Part shown: in pieces, positions 54,945 through 63,541 of the stretch
Numbering within the stretch: position 1 is the first letter of the stretch
Layout: each line of letters starts with the position of its first letter
NCBI GenBank assembly: GCA_946480785.1
Contig: CAMLLD010000021.1
Span: forward strand, 1-64,000
DNA from: an uncultured Blastocatellia bacterium
Lineage (GTDB): Bacteria > Acidobacteriota > Blastocatellia > Pyrinomonadales > Pyrinomonadaceae
Direction of reading: 5' to 3'
Length of the DNA: 64,000 nucleotides
The notes under the pieces: generated by a model
Database searches by the model: none
The model's input: the letters and a program-made list of their open reading frames with translations, nothing else
Told to the model about the DNA's origin: nothing
Program-made: the position numbers and the translations under genes

Positions 54945-55463
54945 ATGATTAGACCGTTTCGTGGGGTGCACCCGCAGATTCACCCGACCGCGTACGTGGA
55001 CCCAAGCGCTCAAGTTATCGGCGACGTGCATCTCGGCGAAGAGGCCTCGATCTGGTGCAATTGCACCGTGCGCGGCGATATTCATTACATCCGCATAGGC
55101 GATCGCGCGAACCTCCAGGACAACTGCGTGATTCACGTGCAGAACGGAACGCACCCGACGATTCTAGAAGAGGAAGTCACGGTCGGTCACAGCGTCACGC
55201 TCCACGGCTGCTACGTCGAACGCGGATCGCTCATCGGCATCGGTTCGATTTTGTTAGACGACGTGCGCGTCGGCGAGTTTTCACTGGTCGCGGCGGGATC
55301 GCTATTGAGTCCGCGAACGGTGATTCCACCGCGTTCGCTGGTGATGGGTTACCCGGCGCGCGTGAAGCGGCCGCTGAGCGATAAGGAAGTCGCCGACCTG
55401 GCGCTGTTCTGGCAAAACTACGTGAACTACACGCGCGAGTATCTGAAAGAACAATCCCAATAA
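54945..55463 (+). CDS. Gamma carbonic anhydrase family protein
   Basis: 172 aa left-handed beta-helix (hexapeptide repeats) of the YrdA/CaiE type. Zinc-site features are DRANLQDNCVIHVQNGTHPTI and VTVGHSVTLHGC. May hydrate CO2 or be an acyltransferase-like paralogue; YrdA-like members are often inactive as CA. Has Gln in LQDN and His residues for metal. Confidence 0.93.
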   Translation: MIRPFRGVHPQIHPTAYVDPSAQVIGDVHLGEEASIWCNCTVRGDIHYIRIGDRANLQDNCVIHVQNGTHPTILEEEVTVGHSVTLHGCYVERGSLIGIGSILLDDVRVGEFSLVAAGSLLSPRTVIPPRSLVMGYPARVKRPLSDKEVADLALFWQNYVNYTREYLKEQSQ

Positions 55464-55478
55464 GGACCACAGCCCTGA

Positions 55479-56132
55479 ATGAAACTTTCCGGAAAACTGA
55501 TCTTTGCCATCGCTATCACACTCTTCATCAACGTCTCGGCCTTCGCGCAGTCAAGCGATAATCCGTTTCTCTTAAAACGCGGCGACAACGAGCTTGGCTT
55601 CTGGGCCGGCTTCTCACCGAAAGCGACGACGATCTTCGGCGGCTTGCACGACGATGAAGCCGAGGATCGAAAGTTCTTCATAGCCGCGTTTCGTTATGGA
55701 CGCACGCTCGGCGCGCCCAAGCGGGTGGCGCTGCAATACACGCTGGATATAGTGCCGGTTGCCGTTGCGACGGGAACGATCGTCAGCCGCACGACTGCAG
55801 GCGGCGTGACGACGTTTCATCGCGAGACTGCGTACGGCGGCGGCATCACACCGCTAGGCTTCCAGATCGATTTTCGAAACGGCTCGAAAGTGCATCCGTT
55901 CGCGCACGTAAACGGCGGTCTGCTTTGGTTCAATAAGTCGGTGCCGATCGAAGACGCGGGGAGTTTTGCTTATGTCGGCGAAGCTGGTGGCGGCGTGCGC
56001 ATTTTCACGTCGGAGCGGCGCGCGGTCACTCTCGGCGTGAAGTTTCATCACATCTCCAATGGCGATCGGCAGGGATCGAATCGCGGCTTGAACCAGTTTG
56101 TGATCTACGGCGGTTTTTCTATCTTTAAGTAA
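55479..56132 (+). CDS. Acyloxyacyl hydrolase/lipid A 3-O-deacylase (PagL-like)
   Basis: 217 aa. Signal peptide ends SAFAQ. An eight-stranded outer-membrane barrel is suggested by alternating pattern, and the active-site His-Ser is in VKFHHISNGDRQGSNRGLNQF, the PagL/AOAH signature with GLN. Removes acyl chains from lipid A, hence implies an LPS-bearing outer membrane. Its stop overlaps the hisS ATG (TAATG). Confidence 0.88.
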   Translation: MKLSGKLIFAIAITLFINVSAFAQSSDNPFLLKRGDNELGFWAGFSPKATTIFGGLHDDEAEDRKFFIAAFRYGRTLGAPKRVALQYTLDIVPVAVATGTIVSRTTAGGVTTFHRETAYGGGITPLGFQIDFRNGSKVHPFAHVNGGLLWFNKSVPIEDAGSFAYVGEAGGGVRIFTSERRAVTLGVKFHHISNGDRQGSNRGLNQFVIYGGFSIFK

Positions 56133-57511
56133 TGCCTGCGACGAAGACTCAACCGGCGCGCGGCATGCGCGACTTTTTGCCCGAAGACGTTCGCAAACGC
56201 GAATACGTCATCGGTGTGATCAAGGAGGTGTACGAGCGTTACGGTTTCGAGCCGCTCGAAACGCCCGCGGTTGAGAACATCGAGACGTTGCTGGGCAAGT
56301 ATGGTGAAGAAGGAAACCAGCTCATCTTCAAGATACTGAAGCGCGGCGTGCATGAGAGCACGGGCGAAGCGGATCTCGCGCTGCGTTACGATCTGACGGT
56401 GCCGCTCGCGCGCGTTGTCGCCGAGTATCGCGACAAGCTGCCGAAGTTTTTCAAGCGTTATCAGATTCAACCGGTGTGGCGCGCGGATCGTCCTGCTCGC
56501 GGAAGGTACCGCGAGTTTTATCAGTGTGACGTGGACGTGCTTGGCTCGCGCTCGACGATCGTTGAGTCAGAGATTTGCGCGGCGGCGTGCGAAGTATTGA
56601 CGAAGCTCGGCTTCAACGATTTCTCTGTTCGCATCAATCACCGGAAAGCGTTGACGGGCATTCTCGCGGTCGCGGGCGTCGCGTTGGACCAGCACGAGTC
56701 GGCGCTGATCGCGCTCGACAAGCTCGACAAGATTGGACGCGAAGGAGTCGAGAAAGAATTCGCCGCGCGCGGGATCAATGAGATCGCCGGTTCTAATCTC
56801 TTAAATCTCTTCTCCGCTTTGGCTGAGCTCGAACACGCGGCGGACATCGCGGACCAAACGCAACAGGCCGTCAACAAAGCGATCCTCGGCCGCATCGTCG
56901 AGTTCGTCGGCGACAACGAGCTCGGCGCGCAGGGCGTTGACGAGCTGCAATCGATCCTCGACTTCGCCGAAGCGATCGGGATCGGCAATCGCCTCAAGAT
57001 CGATCCGAGTCTGGCGCGTGGACTCTCGTACTACACCGGCGCGATCATGGAGATCAACGTGAAGGATCTCGCGGGCAGTCTCGCCGGCGGCGGTCGTTAC
57101 GATAATCTTGTCGGCATGTTTCTCGGTCACGACGTACCTGCCTGCGGCTTATCGCTCGGTCTCGAAAGAATTCTCGTCGTGATGAGCGAGAAAGAGATGT
57201 TTCCGCCCGAACTCGTTAGTGCGCCGGCGGACGTGATGGTCGCGATCTGGAACGAAGACACGATGGCGGAGTCCCTCGAGTTGGCGCAGCGGCTGCGCGC
57301 GGAAGGTTTGCGAGTTGATCTCTATCCGGAGGCTGATAAGCTGGGCAAGCAGTTCAAGTATGCCTCATCGCGTTCGATTCCGTTCGTGGCCGTAATCGGT
57401 GATGAGGAGCGCGCGCAGGGGAAGATCGCGGTCAAAGATATGAGCACGGGCGAGCAGCAAGCTGTGTCGCCGGAGGAAGTGGTGGAACGTCTGCGAAAGA
57501 CGGAGAGTTAG
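56132..57511 (+). CDS. hisS: Histidine-tRNA ligase
   Basis: 459 aa class II synthetase. Motif 1 region RGMRDFLPEDVRKREYV, motif 2 RPARGRYREFYQCDVDVLG, HisRS-specific GLSYYTGAIMEI, motif 3 GLSLGLERILVVM, and a C-terminal anticodon-binding domain (DVMVAIWNED ...). Translationally coupled to the PagL-like gene by TAATG. Confidence 0.97.
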   Translation: MPATKTQPARGMRDFLPEDVRKREYVIGVIKEVYERYGFEPLETPAVENIETLLGKYGEEGNQLIFKILKRGVHESTGEADLALRYDLTVPLARVVAEYRDKLPKFFKRYQIQPVWRADRPARGRYREFYQCDVDVLGSRSTIVESEICAAACEVLTKLGFNDFSVRINHRKALTGILAVAGVALDQHESALIALDKLDKIGREGVEKEFAARGINEIAGSNLLNLFSALAELEHAADIADQTQQAVNKAILGRIVEFVGDNELGAQGVDELQSILDFAEAIGIGNRLKIDPSLARGLSYYTGAIMEINVKDLAGSLAGGGRYDNLVGMFLGHDVPACGLSLGLERILVVMSEKEMFPPELVSAPADVMVAIWNEDTMAESLELAQRLRAEGLRVDLYPEADKLGKQFKYASSRSIPFVAVIGDEERAQGKIAVKDMSTGEQQAVSPEEVVERLRKTES

Positions 57512-57512
57512 T

Positions 57513-58070
57513 ATGTCGAGTGAAGCAGTTGCACAGGATTATCTAAATGACGCGCGCAAGGCGATGCGCGCTTATAAAAAGCTCGCGGACAAAGCGCTCG
57601 CGCAACTCAAAGACGACGAGTACTTCGTCACGCTCGACGAAGAGGCGAACAGTATCGCCGTTGTCATGAAGCACATCGCCGGCAACGCGATTTCGCGCTG
57701 GACCGACTTTCTTACCAGCGATGGCGAGAAACCCGATCGCAATCGCGACTACGAATTCGTCATCCTTCCCGAAACGACGAAGGACGACGTGCTCGCTTAC
57801 TGGGAACGCGGTTGGCAATGCGTGTTCGACGCACTCGATCCCTTGCAAAGCGAAGATCTGGAAAAGAAAGTGTACATTCGCGGCGAAGAGCACACCGTCG
57901 TGCAGGCGATCAATCGACAACTGATGCATTACGCGTATCACATCGGCCAGATCGTTTTCCTGGCCAAACATTTTCGCTCCGCTGACTGGCAAACGCTGAG
58001 TATTGCGCGAAACAAGTCCGCGGATTTCAACGCTTCAGCGGGCCCGAAATCACTCAGGACGATGAAGTAA
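57513..58070 (+). CDS. DinB superfamily protein, DUF1572
   Basis: 185 aa helical bundle. DUF1572 hallmark: SIAVVMKHIAGNAISRWTDFLTSDGEK near the N-terminus, WQCVFDALDPLQSEDLEK, and HYAYHIGQIVFLAKHF with the metal-binding His pattern. Typically a metal-dependent thiol-transferase-like fold, often not characterised. Only one base separates it from hisS. Confidence 0.93.
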   Translation: MSSEAVAQDYLNDARKAMRAYKKLADKALAQLKDDEYFVTLDEEANSIAVVMKHIAGNAISRWTDFLTSDGEKPDRNRDYEFVILPETTKDDVLAYWERGWQCVFDALDPLQSEDLEKKVYIRGEEHTVVQAINRQLMHYAYHIGQIVFLAKHFRSADWQTLSIARNKSADFNASAGPKSLRTMK

Positions 58071-58085
58071 TTTTTAGAACGTTTC

Positions 58086-59897
58086 ATGATGTTGGACCAT
58101 CTCGGAAATCTGGAACGCACGCATTCCTGCGGCGAACTGCGCGCCGCCGATATCGGCAAACAAGTCACGCTCATGGGCTGGGTGGCGAAGCGTCGTGACT
58201 TCGGCGAGCTTACCTTCGTCGATCTGCGCGACCGCGCGGGCATCACGCAAGTCGTGCTCAACCCCGCATTCTCCGCCGAAGCGCACGCGAAAGCGAAGGA
58301 GCTGCGCGGCGAATACGTGATCGCCGTCACGGGCGAAGTCGTCATGCGCGACGAGCACACGCGCAACCCGAAGATCCCGACCGGCGATATTGAAGTTCAC
58401 GCCACCGAGCTATGGATTCTGAACGACGCGCGCACGCCGCCGTTTCAACTCGACGCGCCGCCCGACGCGCTCGCCAGCGAAGACCTGCGTTTGAAGTATC
58501 GCTATCTCGATCTGCGTCGACCGCAGCTCCAGCGTCACTTGCGCTTGCGTCATCGCGTGCTCAACGAGATCCGGCGTTACATGACGGCACAGGGTTTCAC
58601 CGAGATCGAAACCCCCGTGCTGATCAAGTCGACGCCCGAGGGCGCGCGCGACTACATCGTGCCGTCGCGAATCTTTCCCGGGAAATTCTTCGCGCTGCCG
58701 CAGTCGCCGCAACTCTTCAAACAGTTGTGCATGATCGGCGGGATGGACAAGTACTTCCAGATCGCGCATTGCTTCCGCGACGAAGATCTGCGCGCCGATC
58801 GCCAGCCGGAATTCACCCAACTCGACGTGGAGATGAGTTTCGCCACGCTCGAGCAGATCTACACGTTGATCGAAAATCTGTTTGCGAGTGTGTTCAAGTT
58901 GATCGACGTCGATCTGCCCACGCCATTTCCGCGTTTCACTTTCGCTGAAGTGATGTCGCGCTTTGGCTCTGACAAACCGGACTTGCGCATCTCGGGTCTC
59001 GAGTTGCAGGACCTTTCCCCGGCGCTCGAAGGTACTGACTTTCCGCCGTTCGCGTCGGCGTTGAGTTCAGGCGGACAGGTCAAAGGCATCGTCGTTCCCG
59101 GTGGCGCAAACCTTTCGCGCAAAGTGCTCGACGATTTGCAGGAGTTTGCGAAACGTTACGGCGCGACCGCATTGCCGTGGATCAAACTGGCTGACGAGCT
59201 TTCTTCGTCGCTGTTGAAAGCGCTCGGTCACGACCAAGTGTCGCGAATAGCCCAAGTGGCCGGAGCAAACAAAGGGGATTTGGTACTGATCGTCGCGGGC
59301 AAGCCGAAAATCGTAGCGGCGAGTCTCGGCGCTTTAAGAAACGAAGTCGCGAAGCGCGAGAACCTGATTCCCGCAAACGTCTACGCGCCGCTGTGGGTCA
59401 CTGACTTCCCGATGTTCGAGTTTCACGAAGAAGACGGCCGTTACTACTCGATGCACCATCCGTTCACTTCGCCCGTCGATGAAGATCTCCCGCTACTCGA
59501 ACGCGCGGTCGAAGGCGGCGAAACAGACCTGCTCGCGAACATTCGCACGAAGGCTTACGACCCGGTCATCAACGGCGTCGAAATGGCGAGCGGCTCGATT
59601 CGTATTCACCGCCGCGATGTGCAGCGCCTCGTCTTTAAAGCGCTCGGCATGACCACGGAAGAAGCGCGTGAACGGTTCGGGTTCTTCCTCGACGCGCTCG
59701 AATACGGCACGCCGCCGCACGGCGGCATCGCGCCCGGCATCGATCGCCTGATGATGGTGCTCGCCGGCACCGACAACATGCGCGACGTGATTGCGTTTCC
59801 GAAAACCGCGTCCGCCGCCGACCTGATGATTGACGCGCCCGGCGAAGTCGATCCGAAGCAGTTGGAAGAACTGCACCTGAAGATCGTCGAAGATTGA
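58086..59897 (+). CDS. aspS: Aspartate-tRNA ligase
   Basis: 603 aa bacterial-type AspRS. N-terminal OB-fold anticodon domain (GWVAKRRDFGELTFVDLRDR), class II catalytic core with motif 2 FRDEDLRADRQPEFTQLDVE, the GAD insertion of bacterial enzymes, and motif 3 GGIAPGIDRLMMVLAG. Whether it discriminates tRNA-Asp from tRNA-Asn cannot be decided by eye; tRNA-Asn is encoded at 10926 but asnS and gatCAB are not in the window. Confidence 0.97.
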   Translation: MMLDHLGNLERTHSCGELRAADIGKQVTLMGWVAKRRDFGELTFVDLRDRAGITQVVLNPAFSAEAHAKAKELRGEYVIAVTGEVVMRDEHTRNPKIPTGDIEVHATELWILNDARTPPFQLDAPPDALASEDLRLKYRYLDLRRPQLQRHLRLRHRVLNEIRRYMTAQGFTEIETPVLIKSTPEGARDYIVPSRIFPGKFFALPQSPQLFKQLCMIGGMDKYFQIAHCFRDEDLRADRQPEFTQLDVEMSFATLEQIYTLIENLFASVFKLIDVDLPTPFPRFTFAEVMSRFGSDKPDLRISGLELQDLSPALEGTDFPPFASALSSGGQVKGIVVPGGANLSRKVLDDLQEFAKRYGATALPWIKLADELSSSLLKALGHDQVSRIAQVAGANKGDLVLIVAGKPKIVAASLGALRNEVAKRENLIPANVYAPLWVTDFPMFEFHEEDGRYYSMHHPFTSPVDEDLPLLERAVEGGETDLLANIRTKAYDPVINGVEMASGSIRIHRRDVQRLVFKALGMTTEEARERFGFFLDALEYGTPPHGGIAPGIDRLMMVLAGTDNMRDVIAFPKTASAADLMIDAPGEVDPKQLEELHLKIVED

Positions 59898-59899
59898 AA

Positions 59900-60322
59900 A
59901 TGCCCACGCTTCGGCTCCTTCGCGAACACCTCGACGCAATGATTGCTCATGCTCGCGAAGTGGCGCCGGCCGAATGTTGCGGCCTCATCGGCGGTCGCGA
60001 CGAGCAGAACGCCCGCACGATCTATCGTCTGCGCAACGTCACCGCGAATCCCGAACGCGGCTACGAAGCCGCGCCCGAAGACCTGTTCGCCGCTCAGCGC
60101 CAGATGCGCGAGCGCGGCGAGGAACTACTCGCGATCTATCATTCCCACCCGCGCGCCGTGGATCCGAGTCCGTCGGAAACAGACGTCCGCCTCGCTTATT
60201 ACCCGTCAGCAACTTACCTGATCGTCGGGCTCGGGGGAACCGACGCCACTGTGAAGGCGTTTTTCATCTCCGAGCGCGAACAACGCTGGCAACAGGTTGA
60301 GTATGAGATCGCGGGCGAGTAA
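59900..60322 (+). CDS. M67 family JAMM/MPN+ metallopeptidase
   Basis: 140 aa. JAMM zinc motif is intact: Glu in VAPAECCGLIGG and HSHPRAVDPSPSETD (HxHx7SxxD). Prokaryotic JAMM proteins of this kind (Mec+-like) cleave C-terminal extensions from sulfur-carrier proteins; no ThiS/MoaD gene is adjacent. ATG 59900 lies three bases past the aspS stop. Confidence 0.93.
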   Translation: MPTLRLLREHLDAMIAHAREVAPAECCGLIGGRDEQNARTIYRLRNVTANPERGYEAAPEDLFAAQRQMRERGEELLAIYHSHPRAVDPSPSETDVRLAYYPSATYLIVGLGGTDATVKAFFISEREQRWQQVEYEIAGE

Positions 60323-60324
60323 GA

Positions 60325-60411
60325 TTTGGAGTGCGGGGACTTGTCACCGCTTTCTCCTGAAACCAATTCGCGGTTGGGATCAAAAGCGGTGACAAGTCCC
60401 CGCACTCCAAA
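60325..60411. repeat. Long perfect inverted repeat, 'GGAGTGCGG' REP-like family
   Basis: Perfect 29-base arms at 60325-60353 and 60383-60411, beginning TTTGGAGTGCGG, with a 29-base spacer, between the JAMM and DUF4870-like genes. Shares the motif with 26968-27024. No gene here; it may terminate the aspS-JAMM transcript as a structural hairpin. Confidence 0.8.
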
Positions 60412-60422
60412 GAGCGCTAAAG

Positions 60423-61094
60423 ATGGAGACAAAGAAGACCAAGTACGACACTAACCCGCTTGATCCCGACGTCGAACGCAAGGCGGAGGAATCATGGGGC
60501 GGCGGAGCGCCGACGCAACAAGTGGGCGGCGAGACGCGCGAAGTCGCCAATGAAAGCGCGCGTAAGAACGTTTACTCCGAAGCGCCCACGCGTCGCTACG
60601 ACAATCCACCGCTCGAACAGCCATACCCTTCAGTCTTCGTGCCGCCGACCTACGCGCCACCTGCGAATCAATATCAGCAGCCAGGAACGAACCCGTATTA
60701 CGGGCCCGTCAGCAATCAACCCACATCACGCAGCGTGCTCGGTCTCGGTATTCCCGAAAAATGGGCAGTCATACTTCCTTATGCGCCGTGGGTGGGCATC
60801 GTGGCTTCGCTGGTCGAGTTGTTTCTGACGTCGCGTCGTGAAGTGAAAGTCCGCTTCCATGCGTCGCAGGCGCTGGCGCTGCACATCGCCATTCTGATCC
60901 TTTCAACGATCCTGGGTGTGGTGGGAACCTTCAGCGACAGCAATTTGGGCAGCCTGCTGTTCAAGACCGCAGCCACCGTATTCCTCATCATCTCGATGTT
61001 TCGCGTGTGGCGCGGGGAGCCCCATCGCATCGCCCCGCTGGCGGAACCGGCGCAGTGGTTCAACGAACATATCGAGCCGCGGACGCAGGGCTAA
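60423..61094 (+). CDS. DUF4870-like membrane protein
   Basis: 223 aa. The first about 105 residues are Pro/Gln/Asn-rich and disordered; then three TM helices (IPEKWAVILPYAPWVGIVASLVELFL, FHASQALALHIAILILSTILGVV, LFKTAATVFLIISMFRVW) with the DUF4870-type pattern YAPWVG ... VRFHASQAL. No function established. ATG 60423 is just beyond the palindrome. Confidence 0.8.
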   Translation: METKKTKYDTNPLDPDVERKAEESWGGGAPTQQVGGETREVANESARKNVYSEAPTRRYDNPPLEQPYPSVFVPPTYAPPANQYQQPGTNPYYGPVSNQPTSRSVLGLGIPEKWAVILPYAPWVGIVASLVELFLTSRREVKVRFHASQALALHIAILILSTILGVVGTFSDSNLGSLLFKTAATVFLIISMFRVWRGEPHRIAPLAEPAQWFNEHIEPRTQG

Positions 61095-61220
61095 TAGACC
61101 CACTGGCATTTTCATTGCATAAAGAACCGCAGGTCGCCCAAACCTTAGGAAATGGGGCGATCCTCGTTTCGATTTCGTGCATCACTAGCTGAAAAGGGTT
61201 ACAGCTACCGGAGGCTAACT

Positions 61221-62633
61221 ATGGTCAATAAAAAGGGAAGAGCGTTGCTCGCATGGCTAACGCTTATCGCTATCGCAGCGTTTCCGTTGTCGCTGATGGC
61301 GCAAACGCAGATCAAATATCACAGCAACAAATTTAGTGTTCAGGACGACGTCAAACTCGGCCGCCAGGCTGCGCAGGAAGCGGAGCAACAGTTTCCCCTG
61401 CTCAACGATGAAACAGTCAGAGGCTACGTCGAGAGCGTAGGACGGCGTTTGGTAAACGCGATCCCGCCGGAATTTCAACATCCCGAATTCAATTACTACT
61501 TCAAAGTCGTGAATGCGCGAGACATCAACGCGTTCGCATTGCCCGGTGGTCCAATGTACGTGAACCGCGGCATGATCGAAGCCGCGCACAACGAAGGCGA
61601 GATGGCCGGCGTGATGGCCCACGAGCTCAGCCACGTGGCGTTGCGTCACGGCACCGCGCAGGCGACCAAGTCGCAGAAGTACGGAACGCTCGCAGCAATC
61701 GCCGGTATCGCGGGCGTGCTCGCGACCGGAAATGCGGGCGTGGGCCAACTGGCCCAGGCGCCGTTCGGCGTTTACTTGTTGAAGTTCAGTCGTGAATACG
61801 AAACTGAAGCCGACGTGCTCGGCGCGCAGATCATGGCCCGCGCCGGTTACGATCCACGCGATCTGGCGAACATGTTTCGCACGATCGAACAACAGGGCGG
61901 TGGCGGCGGCGGTTTCTTGAGCGACCACCCGAGCCCGAGCGATCGTTACGCGCGCATCAATCGCGAAGCGCAGGCGTTGCGGGTCAATGCCGAGAATTCG
62001 CAACGCGACTCGCGCGAGTTTGCCCGCATCCAGGAACGGCTGCGTGGTTATTCATCGGCTCCGTCAATGGCCGAGATCCAGCGCAGCGGCCAGCGTTATC
62101 CGCAGGGTGAAAACACCAGTTATCCGAACAGCGTGCCGACCGGACGGGTTGAGTATCCGTCGTCGCGTTATCAAAGCGTTTCGATCTTCGGCAACGGCGT
62201 GCAGGTGAGTGTGCCGTCGAACTGGCAGCAGCTCAACGAAGGCAATTCAGTCTGGTTTGCGCCGAATGGTGGTTACGGCCAGTACAACGGGCAGGCGGTG
62301 TTTACGCACGGCGTGAACTTCGGCGTGGCCCAAACGAACAGCCGCAATCTACAGCAGGCGACCAACGAGCTCATCAACAGCCTCGGCCAGGGCAATAACT
62401 CGCTGCGAACCAACGGTGGTTATCAGCGAACGACGGTCGACGGCCATCAAGGTCTGTGGACGACGTTGACTAACGTGAACGAAGCGACGGGCCGGCCGGA
62501 GAACATCAGGCTGATCACGACGCAACTGCGTAACGGCCAGTTGTTCTACATGATCGCGGTCGCGCCGCAGAGTGAGCGTAACTTCGAAAGCGCGTTTCAG
62601 AACGTGCTGCGTTCGTTGCGGATTAACGATTAA
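61221..62633 (+). CDS. M48 family metalloprotease (BepA/YfgC-like)
   Basis: 470 aa, signal peptide ends SLMAQ. HExxH motif is MAHELSHVALRHG near residue 133, with ETEADVLGAQIMARAGYDP as the third zinc ligand region. The C-terminal half (after about 290) is a beta-rich extra domain with VEYPSSRYQSVSIFG and SNWQQLNEGNSVWFAPNG, not the TPR seen in BepA. Expected role is outer-membrane protein quality control. GGAGG SD before ATG 61221. Confidence 0.95.
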   Translation: MVNKKGRALLAWLTLIAIAAFPLSLMAQTQIKYHSNKFSVQDDVKLGRQAAQEAEQQFPLLNDETVRGYVESVGRRLVNAIPPEFQHPEFNYYFKVVNARDINAFALPGGPMYVNRGMIEAAHNEGEMAGVMAHELSHVALRHGTAQATKSQKYGTLAAIAGIAGVLATGNAGVGQLAQAPFGVYLLKFSREYETEADVLGAQIMARAGYDPRDLANMFRTIEQQGGGGGGFLSDHPSPSDRYARINREAQALRVNAENSQRDSREFARIQERLRGYSSAPSMAEIQRSGQRYPQGENTSYPNSVPTGRVEYPSSRYQSVSIFGNGVQVSVPSNWQQLNEGNSVWFAPNGGYGQYNGQAVFTHGVNFGVAQTNSRNLQQATNELINSLGQGNNSLRTNGGYQRTTVDGHQGLWTTLTNVNEATGRPENIRLITTQLRNGQLFYMIAVAPQSERNFESAFQNVLRSLRIND

Positions 62634-62642
62634 CCAGGAGCC

Positions 62643-62682
62643 ATCCACAGATTACGCAGACTTTTCTGTGTGATCTGTGGAT
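62643..62682. repeat. Palindromic repeat overlapping the mazG 3' end
   Basis: Arms ATCCACAGATTACGCAGA (62643-62660) and TCTGTGTGATCTGTGGAT (62665-62682), same family as 54260-54300. On the minus strand it supplies the last codons of mazG, reading DHTEKSA and stop. Confidence 0.8.
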
Positions 62683-63497
62683 TGTCTTTTGGCTTCCTGC
62701 CACAGCTCCTCGAGTTCGTCGATTGAAGTTTGATCAAACGCCTGGTTGCGATCATGCAGCGAGGTTTCGATGTAGTCGAAGCGGCGCCGAAACTTGCGAT
62801 TCGTCAGTTTCAGCGCCGCTTCTGGTTCTACTTGCATGTGGCGCGCGATGTTCGTCGCGGCGAAAAGCAGATCGCCCATCTCTTCTCTGACGCGCGCGTG
62901 AGTCTGCTCGTCTTTCAGGTTCGCGTGCTCCTTGATCGCGCCGCGCAGCTCTTCGATCTCTTCCTGCAGCTTGTCGAAAATGTCGTCGACGCTTTTCCAG
63001 TCGAAGCCGACGCGCGCGGCTTTCGTCGAGAGTTGATGCGCTTCCATCAGCGCGGGCGCTTTCGACGAGACGCCGTTCAGCAAAGAGGTTTTGACTTCTT
63101 CACTTTTTCCCGCCGCGCGCCGCTCTTCGGCTTTCATCGTTTCCCAGTTCAACAAGACGGTAGCTGAGTCTTCCGCCGTGACATCGCCGAACACGTGCGG
63201 ATGGCGGCGCACCATCTTTTCGTGAATCGCCGCGATCACATCGTCGATGTTGAACTCGCCGCGTTCCTTCGCGACTTGGGCGTAGAAGACGATTTGAAAG
63301 AGCAGATCGCCGAGCTCGTCGCGCAGTTCGCCGGGGCGTCCTTCGCGTGCGTCTTCCACTGCTTCAAACGCCTCGTAAGCTTCTTCGAGCAGCATCGGCG
63401 CGAGCGTGGCGTAAGTCTGTTCGCGGTCCCACGGACAGCCGTTTGGCGCGCGCAGGCGTTCCATCAAATTCACGAGATCGTTGAACGTTGTGGGCAT
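62652..63497 (-). CDS. mazG: Nucleoside triphosphate pyrophosphohydrolase MazG
   Basis: 281 aa, the tandem-domain form. Hydrolyses NTPs to NMP plus PPi, clearing aberrant nucleotides. First MazG domain: LRAPNGCPWDREQTYATLAPMLLEEAYEAFEAVED with ELRDELGDLLFQIVFYAQ; second: FDKLQEEIEELRGAI and VREEMGDLLFAATNIARHM. Metal-binding E-x-x-E and ExxxD motifs are seen in both. The C-terminal tail after WQEAKRQ is encoded by the palindromic repeat. ATG at 63497, diverging from the DUF1844 gene. Confidence 0.96.
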   Translation of the reverse strand: MPTTFNDLVNLMERLRAPNGCPWDREQTYATLAPMLLEEAYEAFEAVEDAREGRPGELRDELGDLLFQIVFYAQVAKERGEFNIDDVIAAIHEKMVRRHPHVFGDVTAEDSATVLLNWETMKAEERRAAGKSEEVKTSLLNGVSSKAPALMEAHQLSTKAARVGFDWKSVDDIFDKLQEEIEELRGAIKEHANLKDEQTHARVREEMGDLLFAATNIARHMQVEPEAALKLTNRKFRRRFDYIETSLHDRNQAFDQTSIDELEELWQEAKRQSTDHTEKSA

Positions 63498-63541
63498 GGC
63501 AGTAGTCTATGCTACCATCGGGTTAAATTCACAATAGAGCT

